Source of the DNA: Massospora cicadina
Lineage: Eukaryota; Entomophthoromycota; Entomophthoromycetes; Entomophthorales; Entomophthoraceae
DNA: 64,000 nucleotides
Direction of reading: 5' to 3'
Assembly (NCBI GenBank): GCA_022478985.1
Contig: JAKSZP010005267.1
Location: forward strand, 248,001-312,000
Positions 47,549 to 57,551 of the stretch are shown piece by piece (positions within the stretch are counted from its first letter, which is position 1; each line of letters begins with the position of its first letter). The position numbers and the translations under genes were made by a program. The notes under the pieces are model-generated. The model worked only from the letters and a program-made list of their open reading frames with translations. It was not told where the DNA came from and searched no databases.

Positions 47549-48041
47549 TAAAAATAAAGTTTTTGAAAATCTTAAATTTTAATTTAGATTTTTATAAGTT
47601 TTATTGGAGATTATAGAAGGTAAAGTTGCTTTAATCACTTTATCCTGTTTGTTAATAAGTTTGAAAAGGTAACTTGTAAAATAGCTTAGAGAAGTTCTTG
47701 AGGAGTCCAAGGACAGTCTGGCCCTTAGTAGCCTATTCTGAGAAGCTCAGCCTCCAAAATTCTCATCATGACCTGTTTTATAACGTCTGACAGGTAACTC
47801 AACCATTATAAAATTTTTAACTATATTATTAATTTCGAATTTTGGTTTATTCTTGAATCTATCTATTTAAAGTTAATATAACCTTTTTTAGCTTAATCTA
47901 AGCTATTCTTGAATCTATTTGGATACAACTTTTTTGGCCAATCTCCAAGGGCAAGGTCCTTGTAGCCTTCCTATTTGGCCTTTGTATTCCCCTGAGAAAG
48001 ACTAAGGCTATGTGGCGGTCAGACATAACCTTGACCATCAT
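47549..48041 (-). repeat. S3, solo LTR of the E4 family lacking the gag part
   Basis: It aligns with E4's terminal repeat (36,586-37,376) from the AAAATTTTAA end through the GAGTCCA...AGCC segment to the GGCTATGTGGC and CTTGACCATCA end, with an internal deletion. E9 sequence flanks it, with GTTCT (47,544-47,548) and GTTTT (48,042-48,046) as a probable duplication with one C/T change. No internal region is present, so it is a recombined single LTR. Confidence 0.7.
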
Positions 48042-48286
48042 GTTTTATACGTATTAAATAATCATAAATAAATCTGGTGAGCAACAAAGGGTTGATATTG
48101 ATATCACTCTAGAGATCCTTCACCATTGTCTCTTCTTTACATCAAGTATTGATGGCATTCCACAGAATACTGGGTCTTACCCGGAATATTGGATCCTGCT
48201 ACAGCAGCCTACCACCATTCTTATTGGAAACCTCACTAGTAAAGAGATCCTTTTTAAAGAAACATCAAGGGATAAACAAAGGTCAC
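48042..48286 (+). pseudogene. E9 protease-RT spacer
   Basis: One frame reads IIINKSGEQQR and later SIDG, LLQQPTTILIGNLTSKE. These align with E2's TIIKAGEQR...PAYQRPINILLGKLTNKT segment (minus strand 17,600-17,830). E7 interrupts it at 48,287. Confidence 0.6.
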
Positions 48287-48719
48287 TGAAACCTATAACA
48301 CGAGGTTTCTTTAAGTGTTACTTACTCAGGTGATTAGATGGATCAGTCAAACTCTTCTAACTGAATTATATTACTGTGTAAACAATCTACTCAGTAATCT
48401 TAATATTTTTTGATATAGATAAAACTACCTCCAAAAACATAACAAGTAAATTGTTAATTTTGCATTAGAATTGATAATTTATCTAGAGTAATTAGAAAAT
48501 ATCAATAGTCAAATTATCTCGTTAAGTTCATCAGATTTATTTTTATGAAACTAATCAACTAAAGTAATTAGTGATTATGATGGGAATTCAATTGGTGGAA
48601 TAAGAATCAAGTAAGGGGTTATTCAGTTGGATACAATGTATACCAAATTTTAGTAAACCTCAATATCAGAATTTAAGATTATACCAATACTTTGATTTTT
48701 ATAACAGGGAATTATGACA
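48287..48719 (-). repeat. 3' LTR of E7
   Basis: Partner of 59,580-60,009. Element sense it starts TGTCATAATTCCC, just after a purine-rich GGAAGTGAAAG stretch about 15 bp upstream. Confidence 0.75.
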
Positions 48720-49502
48720 TGTATTTTCTAATACTTTCACTTCCTTGACTTAATTTACTTTTTGTTCCTCCATAAAAGTTTGTCACATTTGTGGTAATGT
48801 CAGAGAAAATAGTAAAATCATGATTAACTTTTCTTCTGTCAATCAAGATCTAAATAGTATAAGATCTAGAAGCAACCTGTTAAAGTATACTGTAAGGCTC
48901 TTACTATAAATTAGCTAGCTTATGCATCTGAAAATCTATTAATATCACAGTAAGCAACTCAATCAACTACTTTAATCTCATCAATGGGTATCTATGTTAG
49001 TTATCTCTCTTTTTTTAGTTAACTCTCCGTGTCAGAAATGCTCTTTAAGCTTTGGTACAGATTTTAATTTGAGATTTTACCAGCTAATCAATGTACTCAG
49101 ATAGTCAAATCTCATCCTCATCAAGAATACTTTATTGTAATAAGGGTGGCAGTGCAGGTTGTTGACCATACAAAAGCTGAAAATGTAAAATTCCCACAGT
49201 ACTCTAGTAACTTATATTGTAAGCAAAAAATGGTTGAGTCCTTGTATTTGGCCCATTGGAAAGGAAAAGCGTTAACAAACTTCTTAATAGCCTGTACTTA
49301 AGTGCTATTGGTACGCTCCACCATCACATTACTTTTTGGCTGATAAGGGACAGTAAGAACCCCTATAGTTCCATCAAAACATTTATCTTAGTAAATACTT
49401 GGGATGTGGAATAAGTGACATTGTTCATGAAATAACTTGAGGATTCTATATCATTTTTCAGAAGTTTGACTATGGGCTCTGCTAGTTGGCAGGCAAACAG
49501 TA
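48720..49502 (-). pseudogene. E7 integrase, C-terminal part
   Basis: Reads FACQLAEPIVKLL near 49,450-49,495, collinear with E2's ALPAQTAKATA, and PYQPKSNVMVERTNST near 49,285-49,335, which contains the third catalytic Glu of the DDE triad in the NxxVERxNR context. It continues into a decayed C-terminus. S2 splits it from the N-terminal part at 50,496. Confidence 0.65.
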
Positions 49503-50490
49503 TGAAGACTGGTCATCCCTTGCCATTTCACCTTAGGCGACGGGGACAGCAGCACCAGCTAACCCCTTGGTGTGTCACCCATGCCATTTGGGGATCCCCC
49601 AGCCTAATCCCTAACCAATGAAGTAAATATAAACTTATAACAAAAGGTGATTAGGCAAAGGGAGATATTTATTGAGAGGTAAGCGCCAGGTATTTATACT
49701 ATATACAAAAGGGCTAGTTCGCCCACCACTGACCTATTGGCTCTTCTGCTGGTTCTTCCAGACAACCACTCTTCTTCTACTACTGCACTATTCTCTTCTC
49801 TGACGTCGACCCTCTTGCCTCATCCTTCCTAAATTCTGAATTAGTTTTGGATCATCCTCAGCCAAAAGTTGTCAGTGAACCATATATATAAAATATTAAT
49901 CTAAATAAATGTTAAATTTGGATTCAACCTTTCAGTTGATGATAATGCGCCAGAAACAACTTTGGTCACTTGATTTGACTTGGAATATCTTGGCATTCTG
50001 CTGACATCTCTTCTCGTCTTATCTCAGTTAATTGATTATAGTAAAGGAGGCTCCAGAAACAACTTTATCCGCCTTAAACTCATAATTGTCAGATCCACTG
50101 ACCTCAGATTATCAGTATAGGCAATGAATTAATAGATGAACAATTGAAGCGAATACATCAGCCTTCCGCCAGAAATCCCACAACAGTCCATGAATGACAG
50201 TTGGCTTTGAACACTGATTCTGCTGACTGATACCAATTGGATTATCCTCAGCTATTAGTTGCCCGTGATCCTTATACTAATTTGGGGCCACCAATTGGCC
50301 TCACTCAAAATCTACTTTCTAAACTTGGTGGAATACTTGTTTTAGTTTAACCCAAATTGGAGAGCAACTAACCATCAATTATATTAAATCATACAAAATT
50401 CAGTCAATAAGCCATTCTTCTGGGATTGGCCATTTCATCCTAAATAACGATTAATCATTGGAGGATTCAATCTGGTTAAAATCCTTACAT
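49503..50490 (-). repeat. S2, solo-LTR-like insertion with promoter and poly(A) signals
   Basis: A 988-bp, relatively GC-rich insertion flanked by CAGTA at 49,498-49,502 and 50,491-50,495. Its plus-strand ends are TGAAGACTGG and CCTTACA(T). On the minus strand GTATAAATACC (near 49,700) is followed about 20 bp later by CTCAATAAATAT, a compact TATA plus AATAAA layout typical of an LTR R region. The TATA-distal half carries repeated modules (GGAT(C/T)ATCCTCAGC at 49,849 and 50,239; CCAGAAACAACTT at 49,950 and 50,053). Near its 3' end a TGGTGCTGCTGTCCCC primer-like motif is followed by an ATGGCAAGG start. Confidence 0.7.
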
Positions 50491-50495
50491 CAGTA

Positions 50496-52440
50496 ATCAC
50501 CTATTCCGCTATATAATTTAGCAGTTACTATTGATCCAAAGTCTCTAATAGCCTAGTTTCAACCCACATAGGAATGATTAATGGCTACTATAATATATCT
50601 TTGAATTAATAATACTGGTATTAAGGTCCAATTAACATCTATAGACACTATATGCCAGGCCATTAGAATAACCAACCTATAGGTAGTTGTATTCTTGAAG
50701 AACTGATGGTCTTGACATTTGTAGTAGTTCATAACACCTCTTGGATATTAAGCCTAAAGATTATTAGTAATATAATTGTTGGATAAATTTCAAAATCTTA
50801 AGTAGGCCTCCATGACCAGCTGCGCGATGAGCTTTCATAATTATTTCTGGATGCGCTAAGGTGGGGGTATATTCTTCAGTTATTTCCTACAATTTCATGT
50901 CTTTGCCTGTTCCAAATTTTGGTGTCTTTTATTGGCCAATCTAATGTGCATAAATTAAATGTTTGTAATCATCTCTATCTTTGCTTTCTCTTTTAATAGT
51001 TGGCCTGAGAAGAAGGATAGAGCTGTTATAACTGGTTTTCCCTGTGTCCATTAGCATTCTGAAAAATCTGACCTGAAAAATGTTTTACCTCATAGTTTTA
51101 GGTTTTTAGTTTTGAGGTCATCATTATAATTAATCTTCTGGTTCCTTAAGGATATATATCCATTTCAAGAAGCATATGATGACAATTTTTAACTTGGTCT
51201 CATGTATATAGACATTAAATTGAGTACTAGCATATATAACAGCTAGACATTCTAACTTGATTAAAGTGTAACTCTGTTCATGTTTGTCCAGCAAATGACT
51301 TCAGAAGGATACTGTATGATCTTCCCTATCATCCCCTACCTGTGAGATACAGCCCATATAGAAGTGAGTGATGCGTCATATGTACTATAAACGACTGGTC
51401 AAATTTGGGATATCTTAGGATGGTGGCTTCAGTCAAACAAATCTGTAACTGGTTGAAGGAGTATTTGCATTTTTGGGACCATTGAAAAGAGGATCCTCCT
51501 TGAAGCAGATGTAATATAGGCTTATCAAAAAGTGCAAACCCTTGTATAAACTGACAACAATAGCTGACCAATACAAGGAACACTTGGACATTTTGCCTAC
51601 TTTCAGGTTCCCTCATGTGGCTGATAGAATCAAGATTTTGAGGTTGTGGCCCTATGCCTTAAGCGTCAACGATGTGAATAAGATAATCTATTTTAAACTT
51701 AAATAATTGACACTTGTTAGGCTTGATTTTTTATCAGGCTCAAACTAAATTTTTGAATGACCTTTTCTAGATTAATAAATGTTGGGCTTAAGTTTTTGAG
51801 AACACATTTATATTGACTGGGTAAACTAAAACACAACTTATCCTCAAACCTCCCAGTATATTGTCCATATCTCACTGAAAAAGTGGCCAGAGTATTGATT
51901 AGTCCTTGAGCATTGAGTCATTTGAAACAATACTTGAGAAGGAATTCTTACACTTTTTTCTTATTATTCTGGAGGCAGGTTGCTCTGCCAGTATCCACTG
52001 ATGAGGTCAGAGCATTGAGTATTTGGATCCAACTAATTGATCCAAGCCGTAATCTATTTGTGTATTGGATAAGAGTCTTTTCTAGTGATATTATTCAAAT
52101 GGATGTAGTTTATAATGAATCCAATAAAAGCCATCTTTTTCTAAAATATATGTACCAGGATGACCCTTGGGCTGCTGGAGGGGTCAACCATCCATTGGCG
52201 TATAAGCTTCTAGAATTTTTTTGCACCTCCTTATCAATAGCTTTGCTTCTATTGATTGGATGTCATCAAATGGGATTCACATCCCTGATATCAATTAGGT
52301 TCTGGATCTCCATGGAAATTCCAAGGTCATTGATATCCACCACAAATACTTGGACATCTTTTTTGTATGTGAGCCATCGCTTTTTCCTTCTGACTTTCAG
52401 ATAATTTGTTAAGTTGTTAACAAAAAATGACCGCACAATT
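50496..52440 (-). pseudogene. E7 integrase N-part, RNase H and RT
   Basis: Integrase core fragment ISIDVNWTL...RYIIVAI near 50,590-50,660 holds the first catalytic Asp (ISxD), matching E2 ISLDVAG. The RNase H/RT connection is the 95-codon stretch at 51,329-51,616: FLVLVSYCCQFIQGFALFDK, then LLQGGSSFQWSQKCKYSFNQ and a TEATILRYPKFDQSFIVH end. The RT N-terminal region near 52,170-52,330 reads DIRDVNPI and NRSKAIDKEVQK. The 163-codon plus ORF (51,913-52,404) is an antisense shadow of this RT. Confidence 0.7.
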
Positions 52441-53798
52441 TGTTAGGGGTGACTCTGGTAAGCCAAACTTTACCAGATTGCAAATTCATATACTTCTTGA
52501 ATCCATTCCAGTGGAATAAGATATACAATTGCGTTTTTTGAATTTCTTGATGGAGTTTTTAGAAGCAGTTAAGTTGGCAAGTGATGCACAGATCTCCTAA
52601 TGGCAAGACAAGATTATTCCAGGAGTAGCAAAGGGTTAAATCCATGATCATTGCCAAGAGAATAAACTTTTCCCAGTAGTCCATCAGGTAGCTCCAATAT
52701 TAGCTCAGTTGACATCACGCGTTGTTATCCAGGATATTATACAACTATTTAACCCCCAAGAGACATTCCCTTATTCTCAGGGATTGTAGCTTAAGGGTAG
52801 TTTATTTGACCTATTTGTCAATAATGGATGTTACTACTTCAGCATTATAAACACATTAATGAATTTATTCCTAATATTTTGAGAAGTTCAAAAATCTCAC
52901 TAGTATTGAAGTAATAATTTTTGATACAAGATAGTGAAAGTTTTTATCCTCATAGTTTAAAACAGAACCACAAAACTTAAAGTAGCTATTACCAACAAGA
53001 TATTGGTAGCTATCGTTGAGTAGCACTATATCTGGGGCACTAACCTGTAAATATCCAGACCTCATTGGTAACGTAATATAATCCCCTTCACTTATGGTAT
53101 TCATAGGCCCAGCCGTTCCATTTCATTTTAAATGAGCTATATCAAGAGTAATATTCAATTATTTTGTATATTGGCTGATATACATTCATGGGGGCACCAC
53201 TGTCAACAACATTAAACCCAAACTTTTATTACTTGTATAATGATATAAGTAAAATTGGTTATTTACTATTGAATTCCTGTATTCTTTGTAGAATAATGGG
53301 TGTCAACTTGACTAAAAATCTATATTTCTTTTCTCCTATCTCAGAATAGTGAAAATGCAGAGTTAAAACGGTATTGAAACTTTAACTCCTTTTAGATGAG
53401 ATAAGGCTTGGGATTCCTCAAAATCTAAAAGTTTTCGTTGCTTGATAATTTTAATATTGTATGTTTAAGGGATAACTACTTTCACCTCTCACTCCTCAAC
53501 CAATTACTGACTTCTTGTTATGTCTGACAATGTAGAAGTGTCCTTTTTAGCTTCTTTGATATGATAATGGTAAACATCTTCCTTTATGATTTTGGGACAG
53601 GGCTGGATAATGAATGGAAGTATAGTGCTCCTTCTATAATGCCAAGGTTCTTTTTCCTGATTCTCTTCCTCTTTAGGAGGTCACACCTTTTAACCATGGA
53701 TGTCATTTAGGACAGGAAGCCGCATATGTCCCTTGGTTTCGTGTATCTAATAAGTTATCTCTGATAGGCAAAACGATTTAAAAAATTTCTTCACTAGA
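52441..53798 (-). pseudogene. E7 protease and gag C-terminus
   Basis: The 77-codon stretch at 52,871-53,104 contains YLQVSAPDIVLLNDSYQYLV followed by GNSYFKFCGSV, matching the I-(L)-G-x-x-(F/Y) block that closes gypsy proteases. The active-site triad is not readable. The rest to the E8 junction is AT-rich broken gag/protease sequence. Confidence 0.55.
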
Positions 53799-53803
53799 AA
53801 ATG

Positions 53804-54624
53804 TGTTGAATGGTTGACTGGATCTAAATCTTAGGTGATTATAAACTAAAATTATCCTAATTATACCCAAACTCAGGATTTGTGGCCTAGCAATTTCACT
53901 TAATAATATTTGACTATGATAACATGGGCTTGAGGGCTTTGTTGGTTAGGTCAGACTTAATAATAATAGTCAACTTAATGACTCGGGCATGTGGGCTTTG
54001 TTGGTCTATGTCAAAATTAGTTTTTTAATGTCAGTTGAGTTTTTGATCGAATTAATTACTAATTAGTGGTATGAATCGCCTTTGTATGTGCTGCCAATTG
54101 CTTGTGAAAGAGAATCAGTTCAGCTATTTGCAAACGTGTCTGATATGCCATCTTGAGAATATTGACATTATTTACACTGACCTTGAGGCTTTGCGAGATG
54201 CCCTTAGTCAAAGTATTTGTAGACCCTCAAACAAACATTTTACGTGTTCCTCTGGCCAAGTGCCATTAAAAATGAGATGCCATGGGTAAGATGTGTTGAA
54301 TATCAAACCCTATAAATTATCTCCAAGTTGATACTAGTAAAAAACAATTAACTACCCCTAGTTTTATAGTTTAACTTACAAGCTTTTTGTGTTTAATACT
54401 TTAAGTTGTATTAAGTCGAGTATTTACTTGGGATCAGTAAGATCAGGGCAGCGTGCCATCATCCAAGTAATGACAGAAGAAACAACTTTCAAGTGCTATT
54501 ACAAAGGAGTTATATTTATAACTATAGTCACCGTCTGGTCTATTGTCTTCATACAATAGACGTTCAAAACTCCACAATACCACAGAAGAAGAACCAGCCA
54601 TCTGAAGAAGACCAAAATTCATCA
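53804..54624 (+). repeat. 5' LTR of E8
   Basis: 821 bp, starts TGTTGAAT and ends ATTCATCA. It is about 97% identical by eye to 56,731-57,551. It contains a 72-codon open frame (54,071-54,289) that is conserved in the other LTR. Confidence 0.93.
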
Positions 54625-54626
54625 AG

Positions 54627-54646
54627 TGGCGCTCATGGCTGGGAAC
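54627..54646 (+). other. primer-binding-site-like motif of E8
   Basis: TGGCGCTCATGGCTGGGAAC starts 2 bp after the 5' LTR. It shares TGG(T/C)GCTCA with the other relics but differs after that. It overlaps the presumed gag start (ATG at 54,635). Confidence 0.6.
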
Positions 54647-55860
54647 GCAGATGGTGACCACGCTGAGCAGGGGAGCAACCCCTGGATATATCAATTTTTA
54701 AGGATGAAATTACAAAATTCCAAGACTCAGCGGACATAATGAGTCATCAAATTGATAATCTCACTGAAGAAGTTATTTTTATTAATGAGGCAAATAATTC
54801 TTTACATGAAGGTTTGAATGGGTTAAAGAAGAAAATCATAGAAAAAGATCAAGTGATTTCTGCTCTTCAATTGCAAATGACCAATCTGAATTAAAAAATT
54901 GCAATATTTAATGATTGTCAAAGACAGCACGCCCAAAGCAAATTTACTGATAGTGATGCCTCTGAACATTATGGGATTAATGGGCCACATTGGCAACTGC
55001 CACATAGAATGGTTGCTTTGGCCAACCCAAGTTCCTCTAACCGTGATACAATGCCTCAGCGCCCTAGTACGCCTGGCTCAAGTCAACAAAGAAGTATTCA
55101 TGATAACCATGGACAGGAAAGCGATAATTTTAAACCAGCAAACCTGCCTGCTTTTGACAAGAATGGAAATATAGACACTTTTATCAAACGCTTTGAAATG
55201 GCCATGTATGGGGCCAGTGACTGTAACAAAGTGGCCACTATGATCAACTGCTTAGATGAATGGAATATTGAGTTAATTATGCCTCATTTGGATAAAAACA
55301 CAACCTATACCAAAGTCAAAGGGGCCGTGTTTCATGAATTTGGAGGACCATAATGAATGTCAACCAGAAAATACAAATTCATGAATATCAGCTTTAAGAA
55401 AGGTGAAACAATTGATGAATTTGTAGATTGATTCTATCGTGAAGCTCAAGTTCCCCTAGGTGTAAAGGCTATGATCGATTTTGATGCTAAGATTGCACTA
55501 TAACATGCAGTAGAACCTTACCCAAATTTGTCAAACACTTTATTGCCTGCTTTTATACAAAACCTTGCAACATCTGAATTGGTTGATTATTTGCATAGAT
55601 GTTCAAAAAATTATTGCTCTCCTAATTCCAGGTACAGATCAGGACCTGCTGCCTATGCTGGAAAGCCCTTTGAAAACAATATTGACAGTAATCCGCCTGT
55701 AAAAATAAACAAAACTCAAATAAAAGGACCTCACGCCCATTAAATGAGATTACTTGCTATAACTGCAATCGTAAAGAACACTATGCTTCCCAATGCCATC
55801 AACATGGTGTTAATGTAGTCCTTCCAAATAACGCACAGGTGGAGGTAAGAGAACAAGCAC
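54635..55860 (+). pseudogene. E8 gag with CCHC zinc knuckle
   Basis: ATG at 54,635 opens 34 codons, then a frameshift near 54,700. The main frame runs as a coiled coil (about 54,710-54,890), a stop, a Ser/Pro-rich part, and the capsid-like part at 55,009-55,353 with FIKRFEMAMYGASDCNKVAT. It continues in frame through stops at 55,351, 55,354, near 55,429 and 55,501 to 55,743. After another shift a perfect Cys-x2-Cys-x4-His-x4-Cys knuckle (55,755-55,796) follows. Gag would form the particle and bind RNA. It now cannot make full-length protein. Confidence 0.85.
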
Positions 55861-55951
55861 AATAAATGTGGGACAATCTATTGTGCCAAAAACACCAGTT
55901 CCACCTGAATGACATGAAAACACAGACCACAGGGCCTCAATTATTAGCAAT

Positions 55952-56263
55952 ATGAATTCTATTTTAGCATCAAATGAAGAATTTATGAACGTACATGTGG
56001 TAACTCGCTCTCAGAGTAAGGGTGTCATACCTAAAGCCTTTGAAGTAGTTGCTAAACCATATGTGCAGAAGATGCTTGAGAATACTCAAGCTGAGGGGCC
56101 AAGGAATTCAGCAGATACCCTAATCTTGAAGGGGGTGAATATAGCCATGCCAGTTGACACATTCATCAATGAATGTCACAGCATTGGAAATACCCTGAAG
56201 CATATTCTTAATTCATTGGATTCTTCCCATATCCACTCAATAAGCTCTATTGATTCTTATTAA
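55952..56263 (+). pseudogene. E8 downstream ORF, gag/protease linker-like
   Basis: A 103-codon open frame with VVTRSQSKG near its start, a motif common between the zinc knuckle and the protease in gypsy polyproteins. It continues with a DTLILKGVNIAMPVDTF segment and ends at 56,263. No Asp-(Ser/Thr)-Gly is present, so it stops before the protease. An extremely A-rich tract (56,264-56,345) follows directly. Confidence 0.55.
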
Positions 56264-56717
56264 AAAAGTAAAAAATGAAAAAAATGAAAAAATATATAAC
56301 AAAAAAATAAAAAATAATAAAACTTATAACAAAAAAACCAATTAAGAAAAATAAATTTAATTAATGAATTTTAAAGCCTTATCGCCACTAAGGCTAATGT
56401 CCCTTTTTGGAAGGGGGAGAAGAGTGAAATTAAAGCCAAGGGGGTCAGTTCAAGTTTGCTGAGGATTGCTGGAGCTGCAGCAGGTATAGAAGTAGAACTT
56501 TTTGGAAGACTTCAAAGTATAGCTGGTTGAACCTGCCTAGGAAATGAAGGCAAGATGCCTAAACTAACTGTAACATGCAGAATGGAAATGTGGAGTTTAA
56601 TAATAAAGGTTAATCTAGGGCCAAAAGGCAATTAATGTATCATCCTATTCTGAAGGTTGAGAAAAATTGGATGTTGTGACCAAAGAGAAAAAGAATACCC
56701 TCCACTTTTATCCAGTC

Positions 56718-56730
56718 AAGGAGGGGAAAG
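56718..56730 (+). other. polypurine tract of E8
   Basis: AAGGAGGGGAAAG directly abuts the 3' LTR at 56,731, the expected position of the plus-strand DNA primer. The interval 56,346-56,717 is non-coding. Confidence 0.8.
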
Positions 56731-57551
56731 TGTTGAATGGTTGGCTGGATCTAAATCATCAGTGATTATAAACTAAAATTGTCTTAATTATATCCAAACT
56801 CAGGATTTGTGGCTTAGAAATTTCACTTAATAAAATTTTGACTATGATAACATGGGCTCAAGGGCTTTGTTGGTTAGGTCATACTTAATAATAATAGTCA
56901 ACTTAATGACTCGGGCATGTGGGCTTTGTTGGTCTATGTCAAAATTAGTTTTTTAATGTCAGTTGAGTTTTTGATCAAATTAATTACTAATTAGTGGTAT
57001 GAATCGCCTTGGTATGTGCTGCCAATTGCTTGTGAAAGAGAATCAGTTCAGCTATTTGCAAACGCGTCTGATATGCCATCTTGAGAATATTGACATTATT
57101 TACACTGACCTTGAGGCTGTGCGAGATGCCCTTAGTCAAAGTATTTGTAGACCCTCAAACAAACATTTTACGTGTTCCTCTGGCCAAGTGCCATTAAAAA
57201 TGAGATGCCATGGGTAAGATGTGTTGAATATCAAACCCTATAAATTATCTCCAAGTTGATACTAGTAAAAAACAATTAACTACCCCTAGTTTTATAGTTT
57301 AACTTACAAGCTTTTTGTGTTTAATACTTTAAGTTGTATTAAGTCGAGTATTTACTTGGGATCAGTAAGATCAGGGCAGCGTGCCATCATCCAAGTAATG
57401 ACAGAAGAAACAACTTTCAAGTGCTATTATAAAGGAGTTATATTTTAACTATAGTCACCGTCTGGTCTATTGTCTTCATACAATAGACATTTGAAACTCC
57501 ACAATACCGCAGAAGAAGAGCCAGCCATCTGAAGAAGACCAAAATTCAACA
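56731..57551 (+). repeat. 3' LTR of E8
   Basis: 821 bp, TGTTGAAT...ATTCAACA, the partner of 53,804-54,624. It retains the 72-codon frame (56,999-57,217). Confidence 0.93.

Larger units (their letters stand above)
53804..57551 (+). mobile_element. E8: gag-only LTR retrotransposon
   Basis: A 3,748-bp element with two 821-bp LTRs, perfect 8-bp terminal inverted repeats (TGTTGAAT...ATTCAACA) and a perfect AAATG target duplication (53,799-53,803; 57,552-57,556). The 2,106-bp interior holds a primer-binding motif, a decayed gag with a zinc knuckle and a polypurine tract touching the 3' LTR. No protease, RT, RNase H or integrase is present. It must have moved with enzymes supplied by an autonomous relative. 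LTRs differ at roughly 25 positions by eye, mostly transitions. Confidence 0.93.

Noticed and set aside
51913..52404. 163-codon plus-strand ORF, the second longest open frame
   Set aside because: It is antisense to the RT N-terminus and protease-RT part of E7. The minus strand reads recognisable RT text there, while the plus translation has no recognisable domain.
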